Source of the DNA: CAWUIO01 sp963922455
Lineage (GTDB): Bacteria; Bacteroidota; Bacteroidia; Cytophagales; Microscillaceae
Length of the DNA: 55,567 nt
Reading direction: 5' to 3'
NCBI GenBank assembly: GCA_963922455.1
Contig: CAWUIO010000034.1
Coordinates: forward strand, 1-55,567
Shown: positions 18,635 through 26,611 of the stretch, piece by piece
Numbering within the stretch: position 1 is the first letter of the stretch
Layout: each line of letters starts with the position of its first letter
Program-made: the position numbers and the translations under genes
Notes under the pieces: generated by a model
Seen by the model: the letters and a program-made list of their open reading frames with translations, nothing else
The model's database searches: none
Told to the model about the DNA's origin: nothing

Positions 18635-18970
18635 TTTTGGAGACTTTTTTTCTTAGAATAGGCCCCTAAACCTCTCCTTTCGGCCATTTTTTTGAATAAT
18701 TATATGGGTAAAGGAATTTTAAAAGCTACTCATTTGTTTTGAAACCACACGCAAAACGCACAAACCCTCCTTTTTTTCGGCAATTTTAACAAATTTTCTA
18801 AGGAAGCTGATTTTCAGTTTACTAGCTAGTAAGCTAAACCGCTATCCTGGGTATTTCCAGTGAATATGGTCCTGTATTTACCTTGTGGCATTTTCTTTTT
18901 TATATCCTTATGGAAAGAATTTGCGTAAATATTAGAAAATCCAACGCTACCAAAATATATCCCAACGCTA
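18635..18970. other. 336-bp gene-free spacer with a 14-bp palindrome
   Basis: No gene is seen. A perfect palindrome TTACTAGCTAGTAA lies at 18819-18832; its role is unknown (possible operator). The rest is AT-rich and presumably carries the promoter of the following lipoprotein gene. Confidence 0.5.
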
Positions 18971-19735
18971 ATGTATTGGTTTCTAATCTTGATTTTCTCC
19001 TCTCTACTATTTGCTTGCCAACCCCAAGAAAAAGATTCTCTGGTGGATGAAAAGGCGATCGATATAGATAAAACTCCGAGTACTACCCCGGCCACTCAAA
19101 CCGTTGCCTTGGAAAGCCCTAGCCCTCCAAGCTCCGAAAATACGAGTGATGAAATCAGTCAAGAAGACCCGAGCGATTCTAAAATGGATAAAAAAACCGA
19201 AGTTTCCTCGGAGACCACCCAAGATTTGACGGAGATGGATCCTCAAGCCAAGCTTCTCAAATCCTTAGATCCTAAAGTAAAAGTTGAGTTTGCTCAACCT
19301 GACCTACTCGTAATTCAAGAAGATACCGTAATCACGAGTCAAAACCACAAATTTGAGATTAGCTATAAAACAAGCTGCTTAAATGACAGCCTCATCGCTC
19401 AGGAAATGTACGATTATGGGGGGACCAATGCCATCAGCTATCTAATTTCCCATAATTACCAGACACAGATAGCAATCAAAGTAGATGGCCAGCTCACCAG
19501 TGACCAAACCATTCACAAAAATATTTTTCAAAATAGCATGGATCCGGAATTTTTGGATCGCTCTATCATCAAACATCCACAATTTATGGGGTTTGACGAC
19601 GAGCACCAAGAAGCTATTTTTGAATTTATTGTCGGGATTCCCAATACCGATTGGCTCGTACTGGCTGGTGTCAATATGGACAAATCCGGCAAGGTCCGTA
19701 TCATCGATGTACAAATCCCCGATATGGCTTACTAA
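18971..19735 (+). CDS. Hypothetical lipoprotein, 254 aa
   Basis: The N-terminus MYWFLILIFSSLLFACQPQ is a lipoprotein signal peptide with Cys at ~16. Residues ~20-95 form a disordered Ser/Thr/Glu/Pro linker. The ~150-aa C-terminal domain (from about LKSLDPKVKVEF) looks like a compact mixed alpha/beta fold that I cannot assign. It is probably anchored in the outer membrane or the periplasmic face. A hairpin terminator lies between it and the convergent enolase gene. Confidence 0.7.
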   Translation: MYWFLILIFSSLLFACQPQEKDSLVDEKAIDIDKTPSTTPATQTVALESPSPPSSENTSDEISQEDPSDSKMDKKTEVSSETTQDLTEMDPQAKLLKSLDPKVKVEFAQPDLLVIQEDTVITSQNHKFEISYKTSCLNDSLIAQEMYDYGGTNAISYLISHNYQTQIAIKVDGQLTSDQTIHKNIFQNSMDPEFLDRSIIKHPQFMGFDDEHQEAIFEFIVGIPNTDWLVLAGVNMDKSGKVRIIDVQIPDMAY

Positions 19736-19785
19736 GATAAGATGCCTGGGCTTTTTCTTCGGTCAAAGCCCTACCCAAAAAGGTA

Positions 19786-19822
19786 GAAGCCCGGTCCTTA
19801 GACTGGGCTTCCTCGTTTTTAT
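19786..19822. terminator. Bidirectional intrinsic terminator between lipoprotein gene and eno
   Basis: The stem GAAGCCCGGTC/GACTGGGCTTC with loop CTTA (one G-T pair) is followed by a T run on the plus strand. On the minus strand it is followed, a few bases later, by another T run. It sits between two convergent stop codons. Confidence 0.8.
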
Positions 19823-19837
19823 TATGAGCCGCATTGC

Positions 19838-21112
19838 TTAGAAATTCAATCCAGGATAATAGGCTACTTCTCCCAACTCCTCCTCAATACGAAGCAATTG
19901 ATTATACTTGGCCATTCGATCCGAGCGAGATGCCGAACCGGTTTTGATCTGCCCGGTATTGAGGGCTACCGCCAAATCGGCAATAGTTGTATCTTCAGTT
20001 TCCCCCGAACGGTGCGACATCACATTGTTGTACTTATGTTTCTTGGCCAAGTTTACGGTATCCATGGTTTCGGTTAAGCTACCAATTTGGTTTACCTTGA
20101 TCAGGATAGCATTGGCTACGTGGGTATCAATTCCTTTTTGTAAGCGTTCTACATTGGTCACGAACAAATCATCCCCCACCAATTGTACTTTATCTCCGGT
20201 CAATTCGGTCAGCTTTCTCCAACCGTCCCAGTCATCTTCGTACATACCATCTTCAATAGAAAGGATCGGATATTTGTCTACCCACTCTTTCCAGAAATTG
20301 GCCATATCGTTGGGAGTCAACTCATCCCCCGTAGATTCAAAAATGTAAAGCCCTTTCTCCTCATCGTAAAACTCCGAGCTAGCCGCATCTAAGGCGATAT
20401 ACATATCTTCTCCGGGCTTATAGCCTGCTTTTTCAATGGCTTGTAAAACTACCTCAATCGCCTCGGTATTGGATCCCAGGTTGGGGGCAAAGCCTCCTTC
20501 GTCTCCTACATTGGTAGACATGCCTTGAGCTTTCAATACCTTTTTAAGATTATGAAATACTTCCGTACCCATCCGAAGCGCCTGAGAGAATGAGTCTGCC
20601 TTAACCGGCATCACCATAAACTCCTGGATATCAATCTTATTATCGGCGTGAGAACCCCCGTTCAAAATATTCATCATCGGCACAGGTAGGGTATTGGCAT
20701 TTACTCCCCCGATATAGCGGTACAAAGGTTGCCCAGTAGCATCGGCGGCCGCTTTGGCGATGGCCAAAGAAACTCCCAAGATGGCATTGGCCCCCAATTT
20801 TCCTTTGTTTGGCGTTCCGTCCAACTCCCGCACAACTTTATCAATCAAACGTTGGTCAAAAACCGAAAACCCAGATAGCTCATTCGCAATAACCTGGTTT
20901 ACATTTTCTACGGCTTTTAATACGCCTTTTCCCATAAACGCGTTGGGGTCGTCGTCTCGCAGTTCAACCGCTTCGTGTTTACCGGTTGAGGCTCCTGAGG
21001 GTACTGCCGCTCGGCCAAAGAAACCGTCTTCGGTGTGAACATCTACTTCCACGGTAGGGTTACCCCGGGAATCTAAAATTTGACGGGCAAATATTCGGTC
21101 TATTAGGCTCAT
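19838..21112 (-). CDS. eno: Enolase
   Basis: 424 aa, full length for bacterial enolase, which converts 2-phosphoglycerate to phosphoenolpyruvate in glycolysis. Visible signatures: ARQILDSRGNPTVEV at the N-terminus, GGSHADNKIDIQEFMVMP, NVGDEGGFAPNL, the Mg2+ ligand regions in LSIEDGMYEDDW and LVGDDLFVTN, the catalytic Lys in ILIKVNQIGSLTE, and the substrate-binding SHRSGETEDTTIADL. It is cytosolic and transcribed alone on the minus strand, divergent from the delta' gene. Confidence 0.98.
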   Translation of the reverse strand: MSLIDRIFARQILDSRGNPTVEVDVHTEDGFFGRAAVPSGASTGKHEAVELRDDDPNAFMGKGVLKAVENVNQVIANELSGFSVFDQRLIDKVVRELDGTPNKGKLGANAILGVSLAIAKAAADATGQPLYRYIGGVNANTLPVPMMNILNGGSHADNKIDIQEFMVMPVKADSFSQALRMGTEVFHNLKKVLKAQGMSTNVGDEGGFAPNLGSNTEAIEVVLQAIEKAGYKPGEDMYIALDAASSEFYDEEKGLYIFESTGDELTPNDMANFWKEWVDKYPILSIEDGMYEDDWDGWRKLTELTGDKVQLVGDDLFVTNVERLQKGIDTHVANAILIKVNQIGSLTETMDTVNLAKKHKYNNVMSHRSGETEDTTIADLAVALNTGQIKTGSASRSDRMAKYNQLLRIEEELGEVAYYPGLNF

Positions 21113-21335
21113 AGGAATATTGGATTAAAGAGGTAAAAATTCTTTACATTTGCGGTAGGCTGCCCAGTTCAGCTCCCAAATAAGGGATAAAAAAAACTGG
21201 TAGCCAAACAAATTTAAAAAGAAAATTCAGTTTATCTCAAGGGAGGCATCATTATTATAAACTTGTCCCAAACCAGGTTATTTATCTTACAAAATAGGCC
21301 GGGTACATTATTTTAGCACTACATATCCAATATTT

Positions 21336-22454
21336 TTGCGCTTTCAAGAAATTCCGGGTCTGCAAACATACAAGACCCCACTCTTACAAAGTATTCAAAA
21401 GGGGCAAATACCCCACGCTCAATTATTTTGGGGCCAAGATGGCCAAGCCCAGCTAGCTATGGCCCTGGCCTATGCCCAATACCTCCACTGCCAAAACCCA
21501 GGCCCAGATGATTCCTGTGGTGCCTGTCCCTCTTGCAAAAAACATCAAAAGCTCATACACCCCGATATGCACTTTGTCTTTCCGGTAGCCTCCACGGCCA
21601 AGGTGAGCAAAGCCAGCAGCCGGGACTTCTTACCCGAATGGCGAGAGAGCCTCTTGGAATTCCCTTATCTCGACTTAGACACGTGGTTGCAAAAAATTGG
21701 AGCCGAGAATAAGAAAGCCAATATCTCCGTGGGAGAGAGCCGTCACATCATCAAAGACCTTTCGCTTAAATCCTTTGAGGGCAGTTATAAAATTATGCTC
21801 CTCTGGCAGCCTGAATGGATGCACCCGGCCGCCGCCAATGCGATTCTCAAAATCCTGGAAGAGCCCAGCCCCCGTACGATATTCTTGATGGTTTCTCATA
21901 ACCGGGAACGCTTGCTTGTCACCATCCTCTCCCGGGTACAAATGCGTAGAATCCCTGCCTTTGAAGACGAAGACCTGATGTTTTACCTACAAGATGCCTT
22001 GAGCCAGGACGAGGAAACGGCTCAACAAATTGCCTTTATGGCCCAGGGTAATATACTGCAAGCCCGGCACCTAAGTCAAGATCAGGATCTCAACCAAGGC
22101 ACCTTATTTCAGGAGTGGATGCGTGCCTGTTACCGGGGCCAAGCCAAAGTTCTCTTGGATTTGTGTGATCAGTTTAGCCGGAGCCCTCGGGCGCAGCAAG
22201 TGGCCCTTCTACGCTACGGACTCGTTATCTGCCGGGAATCGCTTATCTGCCATAGCCAGTCGGGTGAGCTCCTCCGCATCCCGGAAGAGAAACGAAAATT
22301 TGTGCAAAATTTTTCCCGCACCCTCAACCTGGGCCAACTCAACCGCATGTACGAATTGCTCAATGAAGCCGTCTACCACCTCGAGGGCTACGCCAATCCC
22401 CGCATCCTATTTTTTGACCTCTCCTGGCAAATGGGCGGGCTCTTAAGAAACTAG
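21336..22454 (+). CDS. holB: DNA polymerase III delta' subunit
   Basis: 372 aa AAA+ clamp-loader subunit. The sequence HAQLFWGQDGQAQLAMALAYAQYL marks a degenerate P-loop, as expected for delta', which does not hydrolyse ATP. The Cys cluster CGACPSCKKHQKL fits the zinc module, and ANAILKILEEPSPRTIFLM and ILSRVQMRRIP are family motifs (the arginine-finger region). It loads the beta clamp together with DnaX and delta. The start codon is TTG (no in-frame ATG near the conserved FxxIxGL start). Repeat element D begins 9 bp after the stop. Confidence 0.9.
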   Translation: MRFQEIPGLQTYKTPLLQSIQKGQIPHAQLFWGQDGQAQLAMALAYAQYLHCQNPGPDDSCGACPSCKKHQKLIHPDMHFVFPVASTAKVSKASSRDFLPEWRESLLEFPYLDLDTWLQKIGAENKKANISVGESRHIIKDLSLKSFEGSYKIMLLWQPEWMHPAAANAILKILEEPSPRTIFLMVSHNRERLLVTILSRVQMRRIPAFEDEDLMFYLQDALSQDEETAQQIAFMAQGNILQARHLSQDQDLNQGTLFQEWMRACYRGQAKVLLDLCDQFSRSPRAQQVALLRYGLVICRESLICHSQSGELLRIPEEKRKFVQNFSRTLNLGQLNRMYELLNEAVYHLEGYANPRILFFDLSWQMGGLLRN

Positions 22455-22463
22455 TACTATTTT

Positions 22464-22593
22464 GGGGCTGCCCCCGGCGATGGAGTTTTTACCCCATTGA
22501 CCCGCTCTTACCGCCGGGGTCGGGCTTTCGCTACTCGCTGCCTTTCCCCGCCAGGCCTGAACGAGCTCAAACAGGCCGCTCTATCCCTCAGCC
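22464..22593 (-). repeat. Structured ~130-bp interspersed element, copy D
   Basis: A 130-bp copy of the GGCTG/CAGCC subtype: outer stem GGCTG/CAGCC, inner helix CCCCGGCG/CGCCGGGG. The core CGAGTAGCGAAAGCCCG is identical to A, B, F, G and H. Its CAGCCCC end is 9 bp after the delta' stop codon. Confidence 0.88.
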
Positions 22594-22597
22594 ATCT

Positions 22598-22727
22598 TGA
22601 GAGCAGAGAAGCCAGTGGAGAGAGGAGAGACTACTCGAACTTGAGTAAGCTGATATTCAGCATACTACCAATCACTCACAAGCCTTATCGTCTCTTTTCT
22701 CTCTTCTCTGTTCTCTGTTCTCTCTGC
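22598..22727. repeat. Purine- then pyrimidine-rich low-complexity tracts
   Basis: A GAGA-rich tract (22598-22632) and a CTCT-rich tract (22691-22727) are nearly complementary in composition. They lie directly beyond the 5' end of repeat element D. Similar tracts adjoin elements E and H. No gene is supported here. Confidence 0.55.
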
Positions 22728-22791
22728 ATAAAATCCCGACCCTCGGTCTGCCCCCTTGAATTTCTCGCAATTACTACTTAAAGTATTCTTA

Positions 22792-22964
22792 GAAACTGTT
22801 TAAATTTAATTGCGTTGGGCTGCAAAGAGCCATTTCGGGAACCTGATTTCATCAAATTCCTCGCCCATAGCGCTGCTATGCGCTCTTTGTTGATTTCATC
22901 AGAACCCCGTATTCTCAAGTTATACGGCCCTTTTCGCCGACAAAAAATAAACTTAAACAGTTTC
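22792..22964 (-). mobile_element. MITE copy 2 (173 bp) with TTA target duplication
   Basis: The second copy of the MITE at 11803-11963, in reverse orientation. Ends GAAACTGTTTAAATTTA and AAACTTAAACAGTTTC are imperfect inverted repeats. TTA flanks it on both sides (22789-22791 and 22965-22967), consistent with a 3-bp TNA target duplication as made by some IS5-group elements. It carries an extra ~12 bp relative to copy 1 and has no coding capacity. Confidence 0.85.
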
Positions 22965-23032
22965 TTAGATTTATCCGCTTAGGTAAATATTTCATCATTA
23001 AAAGACCTATTCTTTCAAACCTGAGCAAAAAA

Positions 23033-23065
23033 AGTCCCGGTTCTCGGCTCCCGGCTCCCGGTTCC
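23033..23065 (+). repeat. CCCGG-rich low-complexity unit
   Basis: Contains AGTCCCGG followed by repeated CTCCCGG and ending in GGTTCC. The unit AGTCCC(GG/AC)CTCCCGGTTCC recurs in the same orientation at 24529 and 24763. Function unknown. Confidence 0.5.
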
Positions 23066-23131
23066 TCCTTCCCCCGATTTTCATTAATGCCGTCTAGCCT
23101 CTATTTTTGTCTCGCTTATAAACCCTACACT

Positions 23132-23932
23132 ATGCATACGCGTAAAGAAAAACTCGAGGCCTTTGGCCGACTACTGGATATCATGGACGAACTCCGGGAA
23201 AAATGTCCCTGGGACCGTAAGCAGACCTTGGAGAGCCTCCGGCACCTCACCATCGAGGAGACTTACGAACTCTCGGATGCTATTTTGGAAGAGGATATGC
23301 CCGAAATATCCAAAGAGCTGGGCGATTTGATCCTCCATATTGTATTTTATGCGCGTATTGCCTCAGAAAAGAAGGCCTTTGATATTTCTGATGTCTTACA
23401 CGGTATCTGCGAAAAGCTCATCCGGCGCCACCCCCACATTTATGGAGATGTCAAAGCCGAGGATGAGGAAGCCGTCAAACAAAATTGGGAACAAATCAAA
23501 CTCAAGGAAGGCAATAAATCCGTGCTTTCGGGCGTGCCCAATTCCCTGCCCGCCCTGCTCAAAGCCTATCGCATTCAGGAAAAAGTAAAAGGCGTGGGTT
23601 TTGACTGGGAACGGCCCGAGCAAGTCTGGGAAAAGGTACAAGAAGAGCTCCAAGAGTTTGAAGCCGAATTTGGTCAAAGCACGTATTCAGAAGAACAAAA
23701 CCCAAAAGCCCAAGAAGAATTTGGCGATGTCTTGTTTTCCCTGATCAACTATGCCCGCTTTTTGAACATTGACCCGGAGACGGCTTTAGAAAAAACTAAT
23801 AAAAAGTTTACCCGGCGCTTTCAGTATTTGGAAGAACAGGCCAAAAAGCTTGGAAAGCCCCTCAGCGACATGACCCTAGCCGAAATGGATGTCTTCTGGG
23901 AAGAAGCTAAAAAACGGGATAAGCCTGCCTAA
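23132..23932 (+). CDS. mazG: Nucleoside triphosphate pyrophosphohydrolase MazG
   Basis: 266 aa with two MazG modules. The first has CPWDRKQTLESLRHLTIEETYEL and ELGDLILHIVFYA; the second has EELQEFEAEF and EEFGDVLFSLINYARFL. The ExxE...ExxD metal-binding acidic residues are visible in both. The enzyme hydrolyses NTPs to NMPs and pyrophosphate, cleaning the nucleotide pool. I chose the ATG at MHTRKEKLEAFGRLL, since the 15 residues encoded upstream do not fit the family. The Rrf2-type gene follows by 35 bp, probably in the same operon. Confidence 0.93.
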   Translation: MHTRKEKLEAFGRLLDIMDELREKCPWDRKQTLESLRHLTIEETYELSDAILEEDMPEISKELGDLILHIVFYARIASEKKAFDISDVLHGICEKLIRRHPHIYGDVKAEDEEAVKQNWEQIKLKEGNKSVLSGVPNSLPALLKAYRIQEKVKGVGFDWERPEQVWEKVQEELQEFEAEFGQSTYSEEQNPKAQEEFGDVLFSLINYARFLNIDPETALEKTNKKFTRRFQYLEEQAKKLGKPLSDMTLAEMDVFWEEAKKRDKPA

Positions 23933-23967
23933 ACATCCCATTTTCTAATTTTAAAAAAAGCCCCCTA

Positions 23968-24420
23968 TTGCTATCTCGTAAAACCAAATATGCCATCAAT
24001 GCCCTCCTCTACCTGGCCAAACGGAGTGAGGATGGGCCTATTTTGATCAGCGAGATAGCCCAATCGGAAAATATCCCTCAAAAATTTCTTGAGTCTATTC
24101 TACTCGACCTACGCAAGGCCGGTTTTTTGGCCAGTAAAAAAGGACGGGGCGGGGGCTATTACTTTCACCGTTCCCCCGAAGAAATCAATATGGCCGAGGT
24201 CATGCGCCTCTTTGATGGCCCCATTGCCCTCCTACCCTGCGTCTCCTACAAGTATTACGAACGCTGCGAGGAGTGCAAGGAAGAGGAAACCTGCGGCATC
24301 CGGGACGTCTTTTTGCAATTGCGTAACGAAACGGTGCAATTGCTTAAAAAAGCCACCTTAAAGGAGATTATGGAGCGGGAAGATAAGTTGGGGGGGCCTT
24401 CCTCAGAAGAAAACTCTTGA
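23968..24420 (+). CDS. Rrf2-family transcriptional regulator
   Basis: 150 aa. The N-terminal winged helix MLSRKTKYAINALLYLAKR...IPQKFLESILLDLRKAGFLASKKGRGGGYYFHRSPEEI is the typical Rrf2 core. Three cysteines in a short run, CEECKEEETC (with another Cys upstream in LLPCVSY), lie where Rrf2 members bind an Fe-S cluster or zinc, so it may sense iron-sulphur or redox state. The start codon is TTG; the sequence begins exactly at the family N-terminus. Targets unknown. Confidence 0.88.
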   Translation: MLSRKTKYAINALLYLAKRSEDGPILISEIAQSENIPQKFLESILLDLRKAGFLASKKGRGGGYYFHRSPEEINMAEVMRLFDGPIALLPCVSYKYYERCEECKEEETCGIRDVFLQLRNETVQLLKKATLKEIMEREDKLGGPSSEENS

Positions 24421-24528
24421 GAAAGATGAATCCATGTGACCAAATCGCGCGGCTGGGGATTTCCAAGCTTCTCTAGTGTTTTTAAATATGCAGATTATAA
24501 ATCCTGATCAGCAGGGGTATACAAAGCA

Positions 24529-24593
24529 GTCCCACCTCCCGGTTCCAGATCCCCCCGCTCACCTCTCTTCTCTGCTCTCTCTTCTCTGCTCTA
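24529..24593 (+). repeat. Pyrimidine-rich low-complexity tract
   Basis: Begins AGTCCCACCTCCCGGTTCC and continues into repeated CTCTTCTCTG. It shares its first part with tracts at 23033 and 24763. Confidence 0.5.
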
Positions 24594-24762
24594 CTTAAGA
24601 TGCTCATGCCCTGCTCGGCCGCAAATGTTTTGCGGTCGCATCTTTTCGGGCATTTGTAATGCCCAGGTTTGAATCGGCTTCCACTAGGTTGACGACATGG
24701 AGCGAGACGCTAAGACCAGTAAATAGCATGATAAAAACCTGTTTTTCAGGTCACTGCCAACT

Positions 24763-24805
24763 AGTCCCGGCTCCCGGTTCCCAAATCTCTCCTCTCACCT
24801 CTCAA
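24763..24805 (+). repeat. Pyrimidine-rich tract abutting element E
   Basis: Begins AGTCCCGGCTCCCGGTTCC and ends CTCTCCTCTCACCTCTC, four bases before repeat element E. Related tracts flank the 5' end of elements D and H. Confidence 0.5.
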
Positions 24806-24809
24806 GATT

Positions 24810-24935
24810 GGCTTAGGGATAGAGCCTTTGTTTGAGCCCGCCGCTGGATTGCGGGGAGCAGGCGAGTGGCGAAAGCCCGGCCCGCGCCACAACACCTGTC
24901 CTATGGGCAGAAGATCTCTAACGCGGGCAAGCCCC
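24810..24935 (+). repeat. Structured ~130-bp interspersed element, copy E
   Basis: A 126-bp copy. Outer stem GGCTT/AAGCC, middle helix CCCGC/GCGGG, inner helix GCCCGCG/CGCGGGC. The core has GTGGCGAAAGCCCG (as in copy I). The AAGCCCC end lies 17 bp past the ProS stop codon, tail to tail. Confidence 0.87.
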
Positions 24936-24952
24936 CAATTTTTTCTTATCAA

Positions 24953-26446
24953 TCAATATGCCTTGGCAAAGAGTACCCGGCCTTTTGAAGGTTTGCCGGT
25001 GTAGATGCACTTTCCTTCGTCTTCCATCCCATCCAGGAAGGGGATGCAGCGGATGGTGGCCATGGTTTCCTTCTTGATGGCATCTTCGGTCTCGCCGGTT
25101 CCGTCCCAGTGGGCGGCGAGGAAACCGCCTTTTTCCTCGAGTAAGTTTTTGAACTCCTCGTAGGTGTCTACCTGGGTGATATGACTGTCGCGATAGGCTA
25201 AGGCTTTCTGGTAAAGGCTCGTTTGGATCTCTTCCAGGAGGCTCCCGATGTGGTCTACCACCGCATCCAAGGAAACGACCTGCTTGGCCCCATCTTGGTC
25301 GCGCGGGATATCCCGTCGGCTTACTTCTATGGTATTGTTTTCCAAATCGCGCTCACCGAGGGCTAGGCGAACGGGTACGCCTTTCATTTCCCAGTCGGCA
25401 AATTTAAACCCAGGTTTGAAACTGTCCCGATCGTCGTACTTTACCCGGAAGCCACGTTCGCGGAGTTGGGCCATCAGGCTTTCGGCTTTTTCGCCCACTT
25501 TGATGCGTCCTTCCTCTTTGCGGTAAATCGGCACGATGACCACTTGGTAAGGGGCCAGTTTGGGAGGTAAGACCAGGCCATTGTCATCGGAGTGGGCCAT
25601 AATCAGGGCGCCCATCAGACGCGTGCTTACCCCCCAGGAGGTACCCCATACGTACTCGAGCTGTCCTTCTTTGCTGGCAAACTTCACATCAAAAGCCTTG
25701 GCAAAGTTTTGCCCTAGGAAGTGGGAAGTTCCGGCTTGGAGGGCCTTGCCATCTTGCATGAGGGCCTCGATGCAGTAGGTCTCATCGGCTCCGGCAAAGC
25801 GCTCATTGGCGGTTTTAATCCCCTGTACGACGGGCACGGCCATAAATTCTTCTACAAATTGGGCATAAACCCGCAACATTTGTTCTGCTTCGGCCACGGC
25901 TTCTTCCTGGGTGGCGTGAGCGGTATGGCCCTCTTGCCACAGAAACTCGGTGGTGCGTAGAAAAAGGCGGGTACGCATCTCCCATCGTACGACATTGGCC
26001 CATTGGTTGACCAAGATAGGCAGGTCTCGATAGGACTGAATCCAGTTTTTATAGGTACTCCAAATTACCGTCTCGGAGGTGGGGCGGACAATCAACTCTT
26101 CTTCCAATTTTGCTTCGGGGTCTACCACAACGCCACTTCCGTCTTCGGCATTTTTGAGGCGATAGTGGGTGACCACGGCACATTCTTTGGCAAAACCTTC
26201 TACGTGAGAAGCTTCCTTGCTTAGATAAGACTTGGGGATGAAGATCGGAAAGTAGGCATTGGTGTGGCCGGTGTCCTTAAACATTTCATCAAGTTGGCGC
26301 TGCATTCGCTCCCAGATGGTAAAACCATAGGGCTTGATAATCATACATCCTTTGACGGGTGAATGCTCGGCCAAGTCGGCTTTCTTAACCAGCTCATTGT
26401 ACCAGGCAGAATAATCCTCACTTCTTTGGGTGATTCCCTTGCTCAT
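24953..26446 (-). CDS. proS: Proline--tRNA ligase, archaeal/eukaryotic type
   Basis: 497 aa class II aminoacyl-tRNA synthetase charging tRNA-Pro. It lacks the editing insertion of the long bacterial type, as expected of the short ProS found in many Bacteroidota. Seen: motif 2 region VIWSTYKNWI/RVNQW-type segment QWANVVRWEMRTRLFLRTTEFLWQEGHTAH, QAGTSHFLGQNFAKAF, and an anticodon-binding domain from ~290 (LAPYQVVIVPIYRKE). The C-terminal domain ends in a Tyr, also typical of this type. Divergent from the SRT-rich lipoprotein gene. Confidence 0.97.
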   Translation of the reverse strand: MSKGITQRSEDYSAWYNELVKKADLAEHSPVKGCMIIKPYGFTIWERMQRQLDEMFKDTGHTNAYFPIFIPKSYLSKEASHVEGFAKECAVVTHYRLKNAEDGSGVVVDPEAKLEEELIVRPTSETVIWSTYKNWIQSYRDLPILVNQWANVVRWEMRTRLFLRTTEFLWQEGHTAHATQEEAVAEAEQMLRVYAQFVEEFMAVPVVQGIKTANERFAGADETYCIEALMQDGKALQAGTSHFLGQNFAKAFDVKFASKEGQLEYVWGTSWGVSTRLMGALIMAHSDDNGLVLPPKLAPYQVVIVPIYRKEEGRIKVGEKAESLMAQLRERGFRVKYDDRDSFKPGFKFADWEMKGVPVRLALGERDLENNTIEVSRRDIPRDQDGAKQVVSLDAVVDHIGSLLEEIQTSLYQKALAYRDSHITQVDTYEEFKNLLEEKGGFLAAHWDGTGETEDAIKKETMATIRCIPFLDGMEDEGKCIYTGKPSKGRVLFAKAY

Positions 26447-26524
26447 TGGAAAAAAGTGTTAATAATTGGAAATATTATGGGATAATTTTGTTATAGATGT
26501 AATAAACACTATATTCTAATTATA

Positions 26525-26554
26525 CAAATATACCGTATATCCGCTAAATACAAG
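26525..26554 (-). promoter_or_regulatory. Candidate Bacteroidota-type promoter for proS
   Basis: On the minus strand, TATATTTG (matching the TAnnTTTG -7 consensus) at 26525-26532 has CTTG, one base from the TTTG -33 consensus, 18 bp upstream at 26551-26554. It lies ~80 bp before the proS start codon. Confidence 0.4.
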
Positions 26555-26611
26555 CTTGAAGGTTCACTTTGACAATGTATTGGGAAATAGAAGATACAAC
26601 AATTATACAAC

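Larger units (their letters stand above)
22455..23131. other. 677-bp gene-free spacer packed with repeats
   Basis: Holds repeat element D, purine- and pyrimidine-rich tracts (22598-22632, 22691-22727), a MITE (22792-22964) and a CCCGG-rich tract (23033-23065). An open frame spanning 22497-22781 reads through these repeats and is not considered a gene. Confidence 0.8.
24421..24952. other. 532-bp gene-free spacer with tracts, two hairpins and element E
   Basis: No gene is seen. It holds pyrimidine-rich tracts (24529-24593, 24763-24805), two strong hairpins (GCCGCAAA/TTTGCGGT around 24618-24636 and GGGCATT/AATGCCC at 24648-24664) and repeat element E. The hairpin segment does not fold as a tRNA. 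Confidence 0.6.

Noticed and set aside
22497..22781. 94-aa open frame on the plus strand
   Set aside because: It reads through structured element D and the low-complexity tracts; a related translation (GRAFATR...) appears in other element copies only because the nucleotides are conserved.
24618..24690. Possible tRNA (AGGTTTGAATCGG resembles a T-loop)
   Set aside because: No acceptor or anticodon stem can be formed around it; the hairpins are in the wrong order and size.
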